A stretch of DNA of 64,000 nucleotides, from positions 558,001-622,000 of the forward strand of contig NZ_CP021255.1 in assembly GCF_002952055.1 (NCBI RefSeq), in the 5' to 3' direction. The stretch comes from Desulfobulbus oralis (GTDB lineage Bacteria > Desulfobacterota > Desulfobulbia > Desulfobulbales > Desulfobulbaceae). Below are positions 50,190-59,832 of the stretch, piece by piece. Under the pieces are notes generated by a model. The model ran no database searches, had not been told where the DNA came from, and saw only the letters and a list, made by a program, of their open reading frames with translations. Positions within the stretch are counted from its first letter, which is position 1, and each line of letters begins with the position of its first letter. The translations under genes were made by a program, and so were the position numbers.

Positions 50190-51053
50190 TCAGCAGTAGC
50201 GGCGGACCGGATCCGGCAAGGGCAGATCAACCGGATCGCCGCCCCAGTGGAGTTTGGTTCGCAGGATTTTGAAATAGCTCTTCCATGGGGAACTCACGAT
50301 CAACAGAGGTCGTGCCGCCTGCTGGACCAGCAAATAGTCGTCTTCCGCCATGCGCCAGTGCAGCTCGCCGTCGATGATCACCCCGACCTGGCTGGCCGGG
50401 GCCAGCGGATGAACGGTGACGAGGGTTTCGCTGGACAGCAGCACCGGCCGTGAACTCAGCATGAAGGGACAGACCGGGGTCAGGATCAGGCTCTTCTGTT
50501 CGGCATGCACCAGGGGGCCGCCGGCAGAGAGATTGTAGGCGGTGGAGCCGGTGGGGGAGGCAATGATGAGGCCATCGGCGCTGTAGGTGGTGATGTATTC
50601 CTGATTGGCCCAACAGCCCAGCCGGATCAGAGCGGAGGCGCTGTCCTTGACGATAAGCACCTCATTCAGTGCCCGTACCGCTTCGCTGATGGCGCCGGTC
50701 GTGCCGTTGACGACGGCGGCGCTGAGCATGATCCGCCGTTCGAGGCGGTACTCGCCGGCCAACAGCATGGTGATGGTTTTGTAGAGTTCGTCCACGGTTA
50801 TTTCCGTGAGAAAGCCCAGGTTGCCCATGTGGACGCCCAGGATCGGTATGCCGTACCGGCTGGCCAGATCGGCCGCGTGCAGCAGCGTGCCGTCTCCGCC
50901 CAGCACTATCAGCAGATCCATCGATGGTTCCGCTGCATTCAGGTCGCCTGTGGCAATGCCCTGCCGTTGCAGCCATGCTGCCAGTTCGATGCCTTTCCGC
51001 TCGGCATCCGGGCTGTCTGGCCGGACGTGGATGCCGACGAATTTCAGGTTCAT
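50190..51053 (-). CDS. nadK: NAD kinase
   Basis: The 287-residue enzyme phosphorylates NAD to NADP. Seen motifs are LGGDGTLLHAA (GGDGT at 52-56), GVHMGNLGFLTEI, the substrate loop ASPTGSTAYNLSAGGPL, and LSSRPVLLSSETLVTVHPL with a C-terminal VIIDGE strand. The length is typical. The start overlaps the proC stop by four bases, so both are translated from one message. The AsmA-like gene follows downstream. Confidence 0.95.
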   Translation of the reverse strand: MNLKFVGIHVRPDSPDAERKGIELAAWLQRQGIATGDLNAAEPSMDLLIVLGGDGTLLHAADLASRYGIPILGVHMGNLGFLTEITVDELYKTITMLLAGEYRLERRIMLSAAVVNGTTGAISEAVRALNEVLIVKDSASALIRLGCWANQEYITTYSADGLIIASPTGSTAYNLSAGGPLVHAEQKSLILTPVCPFMLSSRPVLLSSETLVTVHPLAPASQVGVIIDGELHWRMAEDDYLLVQQAARPLLIVSSPWKSYFKILRTKLHWGGDPVDLPLPDPVRRYC

Positions 51054-51865
51054 CGGCCCAGCTCCCGGGAGCGGCGGCTGGCCTCACGCACGGCCGCCAT
51101 CACCAGAGCACGAAAAGCCCCCTGCTCCAGGGTCTGAATGCCCTCGATGGTCGTGCCGCCCGGCGACGTGACCCGGCCTTTCAGCGTGGCAGCGGTTTCG
51201 CCGCTTTCCAGTGCCAGTTTGGCGCTGCCGTACAGGGTCTGCAGGGCGAGCTGCTCTGCCTGCTCCCGGGGCAGGCCGGCCAGAATGCCGCCGTCGATCA
51301 GGGCCTCGAGGAAGACAAAGACATAGCCTGGCCCGCTGCCGCTCAGGCCGGTGACCCCATCAAGCAGTTTTTCCGGTACTTCCAGGCTGGTGCCCACCGC
51401 GTCAAAAACCGTTTTGGCGAGCTTCCGGTCCGCCTCCGTGGCCGAGTCGTCGGGGCTGAAGGCCGTGGCCCCGGCCAGTACCAAAGCCGGGGTGTTGGGC
51501 ATGGCCCGGATCAGACGCGGCTGGGGGCCGGCAAAGCGGCGCAGGCCAGACAGGGACACGCCGGCCATGATGGAGAGCAGCAGATGCTCTTCCGTCAGAT
51601 AGGGCCTGTAGCCAGCGAGCACCGTGGCGGCCAGTTGCGGCTTTATGGCGGCCAGCAACGTGGCGCAGTGAGCGCAGAGATCGGCCTCGTCCCGCGCAGG
51701 CTGAATGTGGTAGCGGTTCCGCAGCAGGTCAAGCCGTTCCCCGCTGGGTTCCACCACGTACAGGGCTTCCGGCGCCACCAACTGCGCGCTCAAAAGGCCG
51801 CGGATCAGGGCTTCCGCCATCTGGCCGCCGCCGATGCAGCCGAGCGTTCCAACGATGGTCGTCAT
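51050..51865 (-). CDS. proC: pyrroline-5-carboxylate reductase
   Basis: The 271-residue enzyme reduces 1-pyrroline-5-carboxylate to proline. It shows the Rossmann start TIVGTLGCIGGGQMAEALIR, AIKPQLAATVL, RAMPNTPALVLAGATAFSPD and the C-terminal dimer motif GVTGLSGSGPGYVFVFLEALIDGG with VTSPGGTTIEG. Length is normal. The ATG at 51865 is preferred; an upstream in-frame start at 51889 would add eight residues without homology. It overlaps nadK by four bases. The zinc-ribbon gene ends 46 bases upstream. Confidence 0.95.
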   Translation of the reverse strand: MTTIVGTLGCIGGGQMAEALIRGLLSAQLVAPEALYVVEPSGERLDLLRNRYHIQPARDEADLCAHCATLLAAIKPQLAATVLAGYRPYLTEEHLLLSIMAGVSLSGLRRFAGPQPRLIRAMPNTPALVLAGATAFSPDDSATEADRKLAKTVFDAVGTSLEVPEKLLDGVTGLSGSGPGYVFVFLEALIDGGILAGLPREQAEQLALQTLYGSAKLALESGETAATLKGRVTSPGGTTIEGIQTLEQGAFRALVMAAVREASRRSRELGR

Positions 51866-51911
51866 GCGTTGCGTTCCTTGAACCAACAAAGCGCCGGTGA
51901 GGGCTTCGCGC

Positions 51912-52094
51912 TCAGTATGAAGTTTCGACTATGGGAATCCGCGATTCCCCGTGCGGGCGGCCCGGGGCGGCATCCTCCCTGCGCACTATGACGGGATGTC
52001 CGCATTTCTGGCAGGTAAAACGAGCCCGGTCCCCCCTCATCTGGCGCTCGTCGACTTTGTATTTCTGTGCACATTCCTCGCAAATGACCAACAT
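51912..52094 (-). CDS. small zinc-ribbon protein (MJ0042-type)
   Basis: The 60-residue protein has two CxxC knuckles: ICEECAQKYKVDERQ and RFTCQKCGHPVIVRRED. This matches the MJ0042 zinc-ribbon N-terminal domain usually found at the head of longer membrane proteins. Here only the ribbon plus a short tail (GRPHGESRIPIVETSY) is present. It could be a stand-alone nucleic-acid or protein-binding ribbon. It probably heads the operon with proC, nadK and the AsmA-like gene. Confidence 0.7.
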   Translation of the reverse strand: MLVICEECAQKYKVDERQMRGDRARFTCQKCGHPVIVRREDAAPGRPHGESRIPIVETSY

Positions 52095-52574
52095 GGCTCT
52101 CAACCCCGGACGAGTCCCGTCCTGCTGATTGTTGTGCCTGCTCCCCCAGGCAGATGATGGTTGATCGGCGCCCATACGCCGCATAAGACGCGCCTTGTAA
52201 AAAGCGTATCCTCACTGTTGTATAGGATATGATTGGCGGAAGCAAACAAAAAGAAGAGGCCTTTCGTATCCTGTCTATTGGCCGATGATTTTGACGGGCA
52301 CCCCCTTGGGCCGCCGGCCGTCGAACCCGCCGGAGCAGATACATGTCCAGGGGGCGAAATGGAGCTGAGCCCCGGTTCGGGCCGCCGCCGCTGCCCGGCC
52401 CATGAGCCGCCGCTTCGGGTGGGTATCGGCATTGTCCGACCTGGCCTTGCACAGGGCCGGCCCTTTTTGCATGTCGCTTGCCGGAGGAGATGCCGACAGG
52501 AGCCGTACGGGTGGGCGTATTGAATGTCAGTTCCCTGACACAGCTCTTCCCGATCCTCCTGGATCTGAAGGCCT
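52095..52574. other. 480-base intergenic region
   Basis: This stretch lies between the zinc-ribbon gene start and the stop of the HD-GYP regulator. It presumably holds the zinc-ribbon operon promoter near its left end (AT-rich bases 52185-52235) and the 3' end of the regulator transcript. Frames on both strands are short and arginine and proline rich. I found no RNA gene pattern that I can defend. Confidence 0.3.
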
Positions 52575-53639
52575 TCACTCGGCATAGTCGCAGGCGATGG
52601 CATGAAATTCATGCTGAACCTGCACAAGCGTGTTCAGGAGAATCGGGTCAAAGGCGGCCTGGTTGTCGCGCGTCATGATCTCCATGGCCACTTCGTGGGA
52701 CAGGGCGGGTTTGTATATCCGTTTGCAGACCAGGGCGTCATAGATGTCGGCAATGGTCATCAGCCGGCCGGACAGCGGGATCGCCTCGCCCTTCAGGCCG
52801 CGGGGGTAACCGCTGCCGTCGAAGCGTTCGTGGTGCGAGCCGCTGATCTCCTTGGCGCAGCGGAGAAAAGCCGTGTTCTGCCCCGCCATCTGTTCGAGGT
52901 TGCTGATGATCGTCTCGCCGTAGAGGGTGTGCTTCTGCATGAGGGTGAATTCCTCTGGCGTGAGCCGGCCGGGCTTCAGCAGAATGCGGTCCGGGACGCC
53001 CACCTTGCCGATATCGTGGAGTGGCGCACTCTTGTACAGGATGCCGATGTATTCCCGGGTGAGCTGCTCGGTGTAATGGCCGTTCAGGGCGGTGGCTTCG
53101 GCCAGCAGCCGCACGTACTCCATGGTGCGGCGAATGTGGCTGCCGGTTTCCTGGTCGCGGTACTCGGCCATTTCGCCCATGGCCTCGATGACCACGTCCT
53201 GCAGTTGCTCGATCGCATAGGTGCGTTTTTCCACCAGGGCAGCCAGCTCGGTGCGGTAGCTGTAGAGTTCCAGGTGGTTGCGCACCCGGGCGCGCAGCTC
53301 CATGCCGTTGAAGGGCTTGGTGATGTAGTCCACGCCGCCCAGGTCAAAGCCGCGCACCACATCCTCGACACTGGTGCGGGCGGTCAGGAAAATGACCGGG
53401 ATGCTGCCGGCATGGCGGTCTTTTTTTAACTGGACCACGGTTTGGAAGCCGTCCATGCCCGGCATCATGACATCCATGAGGATGAGCTGCGGCTTGGCGA
53501 TGGGGATGCGGGCCAGGGCCTGCTCGCCGGAGAGGGCGTAGGCAAAATTGCAGCCCAGCTCCTGCAGGTGCGAGATGGCGATCTGGATGTTTTCCGCCAC
53601 ATCGTCAACGATGAAGACAAGCGAGCTGGACGAGTTCAC
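52575..53639 (-). CDS. response regulator with HD-GYP domain (RpfG-like)
   Basis: The 354-residue protein has a receiver domain (1-125: [18 protein letters not shown], phospho-acceptor Asp56 in ILMDVMMPG, and FLTARTS and ITKPF). A helical linker follows, then an HD-GYP phosphodiesterase domain: [34 protein letters not shown] (His208-Asp209), [28 protein letters not shown] and [11 protein letters not shown]. It likely hydrolyses cyclic di-GMP when phosphorylated. Its start overlaps the stop of the HisKA-REC gene by four bases, so the two proteins are made together. Confidence 0.93.
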   Translation of the reverse strand: MNSSSSLVFIVDDVAENIQIAISHLQELGCNFAYALSGEQALARIPIAKPQLILMDVMMPGMDGFQTVVQLKKDRHAGSIPVIFLTARTSVEDVVRGFDLGGVDYITKPFNGMELRARVRNHLELYSYRTELAALVEKRTYAIEQLQDVVIEAMGEMAEYRDQETGSHIRRTMEYVRLLAEATALNGHYTEQLTREYIGILYKSAPLHDIGKVGVPDRILLKPGRLTPEEFTLMQKHTLYGETIISNLEQMAGQNTAFLRCAKEISGSHHERFDGSGYPRGLKGEAIPLSGRLMTIADIYDALVCKRIYKPALSHEVAMEIMTRDNQAAFDPILLNTLVQVQHEFHAIACDYAE

Positions 53640-54592
53640 GGTTTGTGCCCCTCGAGGAGTGGTGTCAACTGGCTGACAATGGCGTCGATGCCGGCAATGT
53701 CGGGGGCCGTGGCGCAGTGCAGCAACTGCCGGCCCGCATCCCGCATGGGGGGACAGTTCCGCTCCTCGCCCCTGGTTTCCAGGAGTTGTCCCAGTTCAAT
53801 GGTGAGCGGCAGACTGCCGGTATAAACGATGGCGGTCAAAAGCCGGCCCATTTCCGCTTCCCAGAAAGGCCGGACAGTCCGGGCGAGGCTGGGGCCGGCC
53901 GGGCCCTGGCCGGAGGCCAGTCTGGCCTGCCAGGTCGCCACCGTGGCACGCAACTGCGCGAGCTGAAAGGGTTTTTGCAGCAGATCGTCGAAGAGCGGAC
54001 GAAAGCTGTCCGGCGCCAGGGTCTGGCCGGTCATGAGCACCAGCGGAATGCGGGCGCTTGCCGGGTTGCCGCGCAGGTTCCGGGCGATCTGCCAGCCATC
54101 GCTGTCGGAGAGGTGCAGGTCGAGAAAGATAAGATCCGGCTGGCCAGTGACGGCGCATTCCAGCCCGGAAGCGCCGTCCGCCGCGGTCTGGACGCTGTAG
54201 TGCCCTTCGCTGAAGATATCCGTGAACAGATCGCGGATCAAAGGCGAATCCTCGATCACCAGAATGCGAAAGGGCTCGGTACCCGGGGCGCTCATGGCGG
54301 CAGCCCTGCCGGTCGCTGCACCTGCTGGCTTGATTCCCCTGCCTTTTTTGTCTCTGGCCTGGACGAGCCAGCCGTCCAGGATGTCCACCAGAGCCAGACC
54401 GCTCTTGACGATATTGTCGGCATAGTGCCGCTGCCTGTCGTCCAGCGCCGTCTTCTGCAGCATCTCCGCGTAGCCGATGATGGCGTTGAGCGGCGTGCGA
54501 ATTTCGTGGCTGATCTGGTCCGGAAATGCCGGCTGCCCGGCCGATAGCTCTGTGGTCCGGGGCGACGTTTCCGGCCTGTTCGGAACGGTCAT
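53636..54592 (-). CDS. HisKA-receiver protein lacking a kinase ATPase domain
   Basis: The 318-residue protein has a phospho-acceptor and dimerisation domain ([20 protein letters not shown], about 25-80) and then a receiver domain ([53 protein letters not shown]). The C-terminus (about 230-318) is helical and unassigned. No HATPase_c domain (N, G1, F, G2 boxes) is present, so it cannot phosphorylate itself. It may be a phosphotransfer intermediate or the remnant of a hybrid kinase. ATG 54592 is used; a TTG two codons upstream with better ribosome-site spacing is possible. Confidence 0.75.
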   Translation of the reverse strand: MTVPNRPETSPRTTELSAGQPAFPDQISHEIRTPLNAIIGYAEMLQKTALDDRQRHYADNIVKSGLALVDILDGWLVQARDKKGRGIKPAGAATGRAAAMSAPGTEPFRILVIEDSPLIRDLFTDIFSEGHYSVQTAADGASGLECAVTGQPDLIFLDLHLSDSDGWQIARNLRGNPASARIPLVLMTGQTLAPDSFRPLFDDLLQKPFQLAQLRATVATWQARLASGQGPAGPSLARTVRPFWEAEMGRLLTAIVYTGSLPLTIELGQLLETRGEERNCPPMRDAGRQLLHCATAPDIAGIDAIVSQLTPLLEGHKP

Positions 54593-54653
54593 GGGCAAAA
54601 GTTCTCCTTATGCAAACAGCACGGGCCCTGAAAACAGCCGCAGGCTGCCCTGC

Positions 54654-55349
54654 TCAGTAGAGGGAGCTGCGCTGCTTGCGGCCGCTGGAGAAGCGGCCGA
54701 TCAGCCAGCCCAGAAAAAGGGCCCCGGCGCCCGCCAGAAACCACATGATGGACTGGTTCATCTTGAGGGCCTTGTAGTCGATCTGCAACTGGGCCAGTTG
54801 TTCTTCCTGCTCCCGCAGGCGGGCCCGGGTCTCTTCCAGGGTGGTTTTGGTGTGTATGATGCTGTCCGGGTCCTGGGTCATGGTATCGTACTTGTCCTGG
54901 ATGGTGCCCAGATCGGTCGTGCAGGAGGCCAGATCCTGCTTCAGCTTGTCGTTGGCCGTGCTCAGCTCCTTGAAGACATTGCCCGAATCGATGAGCACCT
55001 GACCGCTGCCGGAGCCGGGCTGGAAATAGTCTTCCGGCACCACGGGCGCGGTGCCCAGATACTTGGCCGCGACCCAGCCCGTTGTTCCGGACTGGCTCTT
55101 GACCTGTACCCAGTCGCCGACTTCCTTCAGCACCTCCAGCGGCTCGGAAAGATTGATGTTGGCCACAATCTTGCTTTTGGGCGCGGCCTGCTCCCGGATG
55201 GAGATATGCAGCAGCGGCCTGGCATAGCGGATATCGGTCGCCTGTGCCGGGGCCGGAACGAGGGGCAGGGCGAGACCCGCGGCCAGCAGGACCAGCAGCA
55301 GGAGGGAGCAGAGCGTTCGTTTGGGACAAAGAAAAGATTTCTGTATCAT
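54654..55349 (-). CDS. SH3-domain envelope protein (TIGR04211-like)
   Basis: The 231-residue protein has a signal peptide (RTLCSLLLLVLLAAGLALPL), a bacterial SH3 domain at about 38-105 (ISIREQAAPKSKIVANINLS, WVQVKSQSGTTGWVAAKYLG) and a coiled-coil region (about 125-200). It ends with a transmembrane helix and a basic tail (WFLAGAGALFLGWLIGRFSS, then GRKQR). This is the order of the proteobacterial SH3 protein family that includes YgiM. It may bind cell wall peptides. The gene sits between the HisKA-REC gene (62 bases downstream) and the CNNM/CBS gene. Confidence 0.82.
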   Translation of the reverse strand: MIQKSFLCPKRTLCSLLLLVLLAAGLALPLVPAPAQATDIRYARPLLHISIREQAAPKSKIVANINLSEPLEVLKEVGDWVQVKSQSGTTGWVAAKYLGTAPVVPEDYFQPGSGSGQVLIDSGNVFKELSTANDKLKQDLASCTTDLGTIQDKYDTMTQDPDSIIHTKTTLEETRARLREQEEQLAQLQIDYKALKMNQSIMWFLAGAGALFLGWLIGRFSSGRKQRSSLY

Positions 55350-55467
55350 ATCGTGTTCTCTGGTTGCTGCGGATTGATGTTTCCGCCTCTTTTTGGGGTA
55401 TCGGGGCAGGATACCATAAAAACCTCCTTTGCCAAAACCGCTTTCACGGTTTGGGCTCAAGGGGCCG

Positions 55468-56571
55468 TCATTTCTTCCAGCGGGTGTTTTTCCAGCGTCG
55501 TGCCAGATCCTGCATGTTGCGGGCCGTGTCGGACTCGTCCACGATCTCGCGGCCCAGAATTTCTTCCAGAATATCCTCCATGCTGATCACGCCGGTGACG
55601 CTGCCGTATTCATCCACGACCACAAAGAGGTGCTGGCGTTTTTCGAAGAAGTCGAGAAAGATGCGGTCCACCGGGGCGCTTTCCGGCACAAAATGCACCG
55701 GCCGCATAAGGGTTTTCAGTGTTTTCTCGAAGTGCTGTTCGGCAGCGGCCATGAGGACGTCCTGGCTGAGCACGATGCCCACCACATTGTCCGGCTCGCC
55801 ATCGTAGACCGGCACCCGGCTGTGCCGCCGCCACGGGTCTTCCATGTCGGCGGCTTCCCTGATGGTGAGCTTCACGGGGGCGGTAAAGGTCACGGTGCGG
55901 GGCGTCATGATGTCCCGGGCGGTGATCTGGCCCAGTTGCAGGACATTGGCGATCACCTTTTCCTGCTCTGCCTGAATGACGCCGGATTTGCGGCTCAGAC
56001 TGGCGATGGTTTTCAGCTCCTCTGCGGAAAAGCGGTGCTGGACCTGGCCGCCGGGCACGAGCCGGGTCATCAGTTGCGCCACGATGACAAGCGGCTTCAG
56101 CACGAAGATCATGAGCCGGAGCGGCAGCACCATGTGCAGGCCTATCTGCTGGGCGAAATTGACGCCAATGGTCTTGGGCAGAATCTCCGTGAACAGCAGG
56201 ATCGCCAGGGTAAAACAGAGGGAGAACCAGAGCAGCCCGTTCTGGCCGAAGAGCGCGGCAGCGGCCGCGCCGGCCACCGAGGCGCCAATGGTGTGGGCCA
56301 GGGTGTTCAGGGTGAGGATCGCGGTAATCGGCTGGTTGATGCTGGCCTTCATGGCCCTGAGCTGGCCGCCTCTGCCCGGATTTTTTTCCGCGAGCAATTC
56401 GACCTGCGTTGCCGACAGCGACAGCAGGGCTGCCTCGAACAGGGAGCAGAAGCCGGATGTGATCAGCGCACAGGACACGGCGGCAATGAAGACGAAGAGC
56501 AAGGTGACCTCCTTGTGAAGGCTTTGGCGTTTTCGGGCGGATGAAGCGGATTGCGGATTGTGGTTCCCCAT
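55468..56571 (-). CDS. CNNM/HlyC-CorC family membrane protein (DUF21-CBS)
   Basis: The 367-residue protein has a DUF21/CNNM transmembrane domain with about four helices (residues 25-180: LFVFIAAVSCALITSGFCSL, LTEILPKTIGVNFAQQ as the family motif). A pair of CBS domains follows (DIMTPRTVTFTAPV, SRVPVYDGEPDNVVGIVLSQ, LFVVVDEYGSVTGVISMEDI). The usual C-terminal CorC_HlyC domain is missing; the protein ends soon after the second CBS domain. Relatives export magnesium or act in cobalt and magnesium resistance. The ATG at 56571 lacks a clear ribosome site. It is divergent from pepA. Confidence 0.82.
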   Translation of the reverse strand: MGNHNPQSASSARKRQSLHKEVTLLFVFIAAVSCALITSGFCSLFEAALLSLSATQVELLAEKNPGRGGQLRAMKASINQPITAILTLNTLAHTIGASVAGAAAAALFGQNGLLWFSLCFTLAILLFTEILPKTIGVNFAQQIGLHMVLPLRLMIFVLKPLVIVAQLMTRLVPGGQVQHRFSAEELKTIASLSRKSGVIQAEQEKVIANVLQLGQITARDIMTPRTVTFTAPVKLTIREAADMEDPWRRHSRVPVYDGEPDNVVGIVLSQDVLMAAAEQHFEKTLKTLMRPVHFVPESAPVDRIFLDFFEKRQHLFVVVDEYGSVTGVISMEDILEEILGREIVDESDTARNMQDLARRWKNTRWKK

Positions 56572-56680
56572 GGATTGGGGTAAGAAAAGCACCTGAAAAA
56601 GTGCAAAAATCTTAAACGCTTCCTTGGCTTTTGAAAAGTCCTGTTCTCTGTCAACCTGGCTGGGAGGCCGGAACTGCCGT

Positions 56681-58276
56681 ATGATGTTCGCTTTTGAAGT
56701 CGATGACGCGGCCCCGCGCGATTTCGCGGGCGCCGCTTTGGTTGTGGTGCTGAGCCGCGAAAAGGGCGCACGCAGCGATCTGGGCTGTGACCTGGGCAAG
56801 ACGCTGCCGGCGGCCATTGCCCATGTGGCGGCATGCGGCGATCTGCTGAGCCGGCCGGACCAGCTGCTGTGGCTGTATCCGGCCCTGATGAACTGGCGCC
56901 GGGAAACGCCGTACCAGGCTGGCCGCATTCTTGTGGCTGCCCTGGCAGGCGATGATGCCGACCCGGACCTGCTGGCCGAAAGGCTCCGGCTCTGCGGCGG
57001 TCTCATCGCTGCCCAGCTCAAGCAGGTCCAGGCCAGAGAGGCGCTGCTGCTCTGGCCCCGGGATCTGAATCTGCAGCCAGCCGGGGCGCTGCGCGCGCTG
57101 GTGGAAGGACTGGCTCTGGGCAGCTACACCTTTGCCGGCTATAGGAGCGTTGCGGACAAGGACGGCGAAGCGCGGCGGACTTGCCGTTTCCGGCTTTACG
57201 GCGGTGATGGGGCCCAGGATCTGCAGGCGGCGGTGCACGAGGCCAGCGTGGCTGCCAGCGCCGTGGTGCGGGCCCGGGACATGGCCAACACGCCGGCCAA
57301 CTACTGGACACCTGCGGAATTTGCGGCCACGGCGGCCAGATTGGGCAGGGGCAAAAGGCTGAAGGCCACGGTGCTGGACAAGGACGAACTGGAAAAGCAG
57401 GGCCTGAATGCAATTCTGGCCGTGGGCAGCGGCTCGGCCCGGCCGCCCACCTTATCGGTCGTGGAATACCATACGCGGAAAAAAGATCCGACCCTGATGC
57501 TGGTGGGCAAGGGGCTGACCTTCGATTCCGGGGGACTGTGCCTGAAACCGCCGGCAGGCATGGACGAGATGAAGTATGACATGTGCGGCGGCGCGGCGGT
57601 CATGGCCGTCATGCAGGCCCTCCCGGAGCTGGGCCTGTCCGGCTTGAATGTCGTGGGCCTGGTGCCGGCCGCGGAAAATCTTTCCGGCTCTGCGGCACTC
57701 AAGCCCGGCGATGTGCTGCAACATTTCGGCGGCCGTTACAGCGAGGTGGTCAACACCGACGCCGAAGGCCGGCTGGTGCTGGCCGATGCCATTGCCTACG
57801 GCATTGCCACGTTCAGACCGCAGGTGGTGATCGATGTGGCCACGCTCACCGGTGCGGCCGTGGTGGGGCTGGGGCATCACTACAGCGGCCTTTTGAGCAA
57901 CAACGACGAGCTGGCCAGCCGCCTGGTGGCTGCGGGCCGGGTCACGGGCGAGCCGGTCTGGCGGCTGCCCCTGGGCGCGGAGTACCGCAGACAGCTCGAT
58001 TCCACGGTGGCGGACCTCAAAAATGCGGCCGACCGCAGTGGCGGCACCATTACCGCGGCCTGTTATCTGCAGGAATTTGTGGGCGAGACGCCGTGGGCCC
58101 ACCTGGATATTGCAGGAACTGCCTGGAATTTCACGGAAAAATCCTATGTGCCCAAAGGAGCTTCGGGCGTGGGCGTACGCACGTTGTTGCGGTTTTTGCT
58201 GGATTGGGGCAAAAATGTAGAGGCAGGCTGCCCACAAAACCCCCTTGCAAAGCGGGAAGGGCGCCGCAATCTCTGA
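56681..58276 (+). CDS. pepA: leucyl aminopeptidase (M17 family)
   Basis: The 531-residue exopeptidase has an N-terminal macro-like domain and a C-terminal catalytic domain: MLVGKGLTFDSGGLCLKP (metal lysine and aspartate), GGAAVMAVMQALPEL, GLVPAAENLSGSAALKPGDV, and the M17 signature NTDAEGRLVLADAI with metal ligands Asp and Glu. LTGAAVVGLGHHYSGLLSN and a tail with HLDIAGTAWN complete it. It is a hexameric, two-metal enzyme releasing N-terminal residues and may also bind DNA. The start pair ATGATG at 56681 follows GGGAGG at a long spacing. The fructose bisphosphatase gene begins 57 bases after the stop. Confidence 0.93.
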   Translation: MMFAFEVDDAAPRDFAGAALVVVLSREKGARSDLGCDLGKTLPAAIAHVAACGDLLSRPDQLLWLYPALMNWRRETPYQAGRILVAALAGDDADPDLLAERLRLCGGLIAAQLKQVQAREALLLWPRDLNLQPAGALRALVEGLALGSYTFAGYRSVADKDGEARRTCRFRLYGGDGAQDLQAAVHEASVAASAVVRARDMANTPANYWTPAEFAATAARLGRGKRLKATVLDKDELEKQGLNAILAVGSGSARPPTLSVVEYHTRKKDPTLMLVGKGLTFDSGGLCLKPPAGMDEMKYDMCGGAAVMAVMQALPELGLSGLNVVGLVPAAENLSGSAALKPGDVLQHFGGRYSEVVNTDAEGRLVLADAIAYGIATFRPQVVIDVATLTGAAVVGLGHHYSGLLSNNDELASRLVAAGRVTGEPVWRLPLGAEYRRQLDSTVADLKNAADRSGGTITAACYLQEFVGETPWAHLDIAGTAWNFTEKSYVPKGASGVGVRTLLRFLLDWGKNVEAGCPQNPLAKREGRRNL

Positions 58277-58333
58277 ACACGCAAGTCTGCCCCGTGCGCG
58301 GGCTTGCCCTCTCATGTCACGATGGAGGACGCC

Positions 58334-59359
58334 ATGGCTTTGGTCAAACGGAAAGGCATTACCATCAGCCGCCAGCTTATGGACGAGCAGCGGATGTTTC
58401 CCGAGGCGACAGGCGCGCTGACCGCGTTGATGGCCGATCTGGTGGTTGCGGGCAAGATTATCAGCGCTGAGGTGAACATGGCGGGACTGGCCGATATCCT
58501 AGGGCAGTCCGGCCGCACCAACATCCAGGGCGAAGAGGTGCAGAAGCTGGATGTCTTTGCCAACAAGACCTTCAAACGCCGCATGGAACAGTGCGGCCAT
58601 ATCTGTGTGATGGCCTCGGAAGAGGAGGAAGACCCGGTGCCGGCCCTGCCGGGCTACGAGGGCAACTACACGATCGCCTTCGATCCCCTGGACGGTTCCT
58701 CGAATGTGGACGTGAACGTCAGCGTGGGCACCATTTTTTCCATCCATCGCCGCCTTTCCCCCCCGGGCGGGCCGGGTACCGAGGCCGATCTGCTGCAGCC
58801 GGGCTCCAGGCAGGTGGTGGCAGGCTATATTGTCTACGGCTCTTCCACCATGATCGTGTACACGAGCGGATCCGGCGTGCATGGCTTTACGCTGGATCCG
58901 AGTGTGGGAGAATTTTTCCTCTCTCACCCGAATATCCAGATCCCCGAGCTGGCCAGGTATTACAGCGTGAATGAGGCCTACTGGCCCTACTGGAACGACA
59001 ATATCCGGGACTTTGTCGACTATCTGCGCGGCAGCGACAAGGGGCACGTGCCCTGCAGCGCCCGCTACATCGGCTCCCTGGTTTCCGACTTCCACCGCAA
59101 TCTGGTGAAAGGCGGCATCTATATGTACCCGCGCGACACCAGAAGCGCGGATAAAACGGCAGGCAAACTGCGCCTGCTGTACGAGGCAGCACCCCTGGCC
59201 ATGATTGTGGAACAGGCCGGCGGCTCCGCGGTGACCGACGACGGCCGGCGCATTCTGGACATCGTGCCGGAACGGCTGCACCAGCGGGTGCCGCTCATTA
59301 TCGGGAGCAAACAGGATGTGGCCGTGGCGCTGCGTTTCCTGAAGGGCGAGCGGCCATAA
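58334..59359 (+). CDS. fbp: fructose-1,6-bisphosphatase class I
   Basis: The 341-residue enzyme hydrolyses fructose 1,6-bisphosphate in gluconeogenesis. Motifs include ITISRQLMDEQRMFPEATGA, GEEVQKLDVFANKTFKRRME, ICVMASEEEEDPV, the metal-binding FDPLDGSSNVDVNVSVGTIF, YVGS-like RYIGSLVSDFHRNLVKGGIY and KLRLLYEAAPLAMIVEQAGG. Class I length is normal. ATG 58334 with GGAGG five bases upstream is chosen over a TTG at 58304. It follows pepA and precedes the PilZ gene on the same strand. Confidence 0.95.
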   Translation: MALVKRKGITISRQLMDEQRMFPEATGALTALMADLVVAGKIISAEVNMAGLADILGQSGRTNIQGEEVQKLDVFANKTFKRRMEQCGHICVMASEEEEDPVPALPGYEGNYTIAFDPLDGSSNVDVNVSVGTIFSIHRRLSPPGGPGTEADLLQPGSRQVVAGYIVYGSSTMIVYTSGSGVHGFTLDPSVGEFFLSHPNIQIPELARYYSVNEAYWPYWNDNIRDFVDYLRGSDKGHVPCSARYIGSLVSDFHRNLVKGGIYMYPRDTRSADKTAGKLRLLYEAAPLAMIVEQAGGSAVTDDGRRILDIVPERLHQRVPLIIGSKQDVAVALRFLKGERP

Positions 59360-59399
59360 ACGGTAGCCGGGGCTGGCCCGGGTTGCGGAGGACTTTGGC

Positions 59400-59816
59400 A
59401 TGACAGCACAGGAGAGGAAAAACATGAACGGCATGAAGGGGATGGACGAGCAGCGCGAGACTGTCCGTCTGGAGCATGCGCAGGCGGCCCGCATGTACAA
59501 TGTGGACAGGATCGACGCCTGCATCAGTACCGGGCAGAGTCGCTATGAGGGCCCGCTGCTGGACCTGAGCGCGGGCGGCATGGCCATGCTGGCGCCCCTT
59601 TCCCTGCCGCTCAACCTGCCGGTTGATCTGGATCTCAATGTGGGCCAACACCGGATGCATGCCCAGGGCCTGATCAAAAACCGGAACAGGCTGGGCAGCC
59701 AGTACCGACTTGGGGTGCAGTTCACCAAGCTCGGCCCCGAGGACGAAGCCTTTTTACAACTGCTGTACGGGCCGGGCGGCACCTACGAGGAAGTGGACGG
59801 CCTGGCCGGCGAGTAG
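59400..59816 (+). CDS. PilZ-domain protein
   Basis: The 138-residue protein has an N-terminal arginine region (RETVRLEHAQAARMYNVDRI) and the PilZ core with LLDLSAGGMAML, matching the D/NxSxxG motif. NLPVDLDLNVGQHRMHAQGL and QYRLGVQFTKLGPEDEAFLQ complete the barrel and helix. PilZ proteins bind cyclic di-GMP; the RxxxR part is degenerate here (RETVR), so binding is uncertain. Two starts have good ribosome sites (59400 and 59424); the first is used. The gene is followed by a strong terminator. Confidence 0.82.
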   Translation: MTAQERKNMNGMKGMDEQRETVRLEHAQAARMYNVDRIDACISTGQSRYEGPLLDLSAGGMAMLAPLSLPLNLPVDLDLNVGQHRMHAQGLIKNRNRLGSQYRLGVQFTKLGPEDEAFLQLLYGPGGTYEEVDGLAGE

Positions 59817-59832
59817 CTGCGCTGCCACTGCC

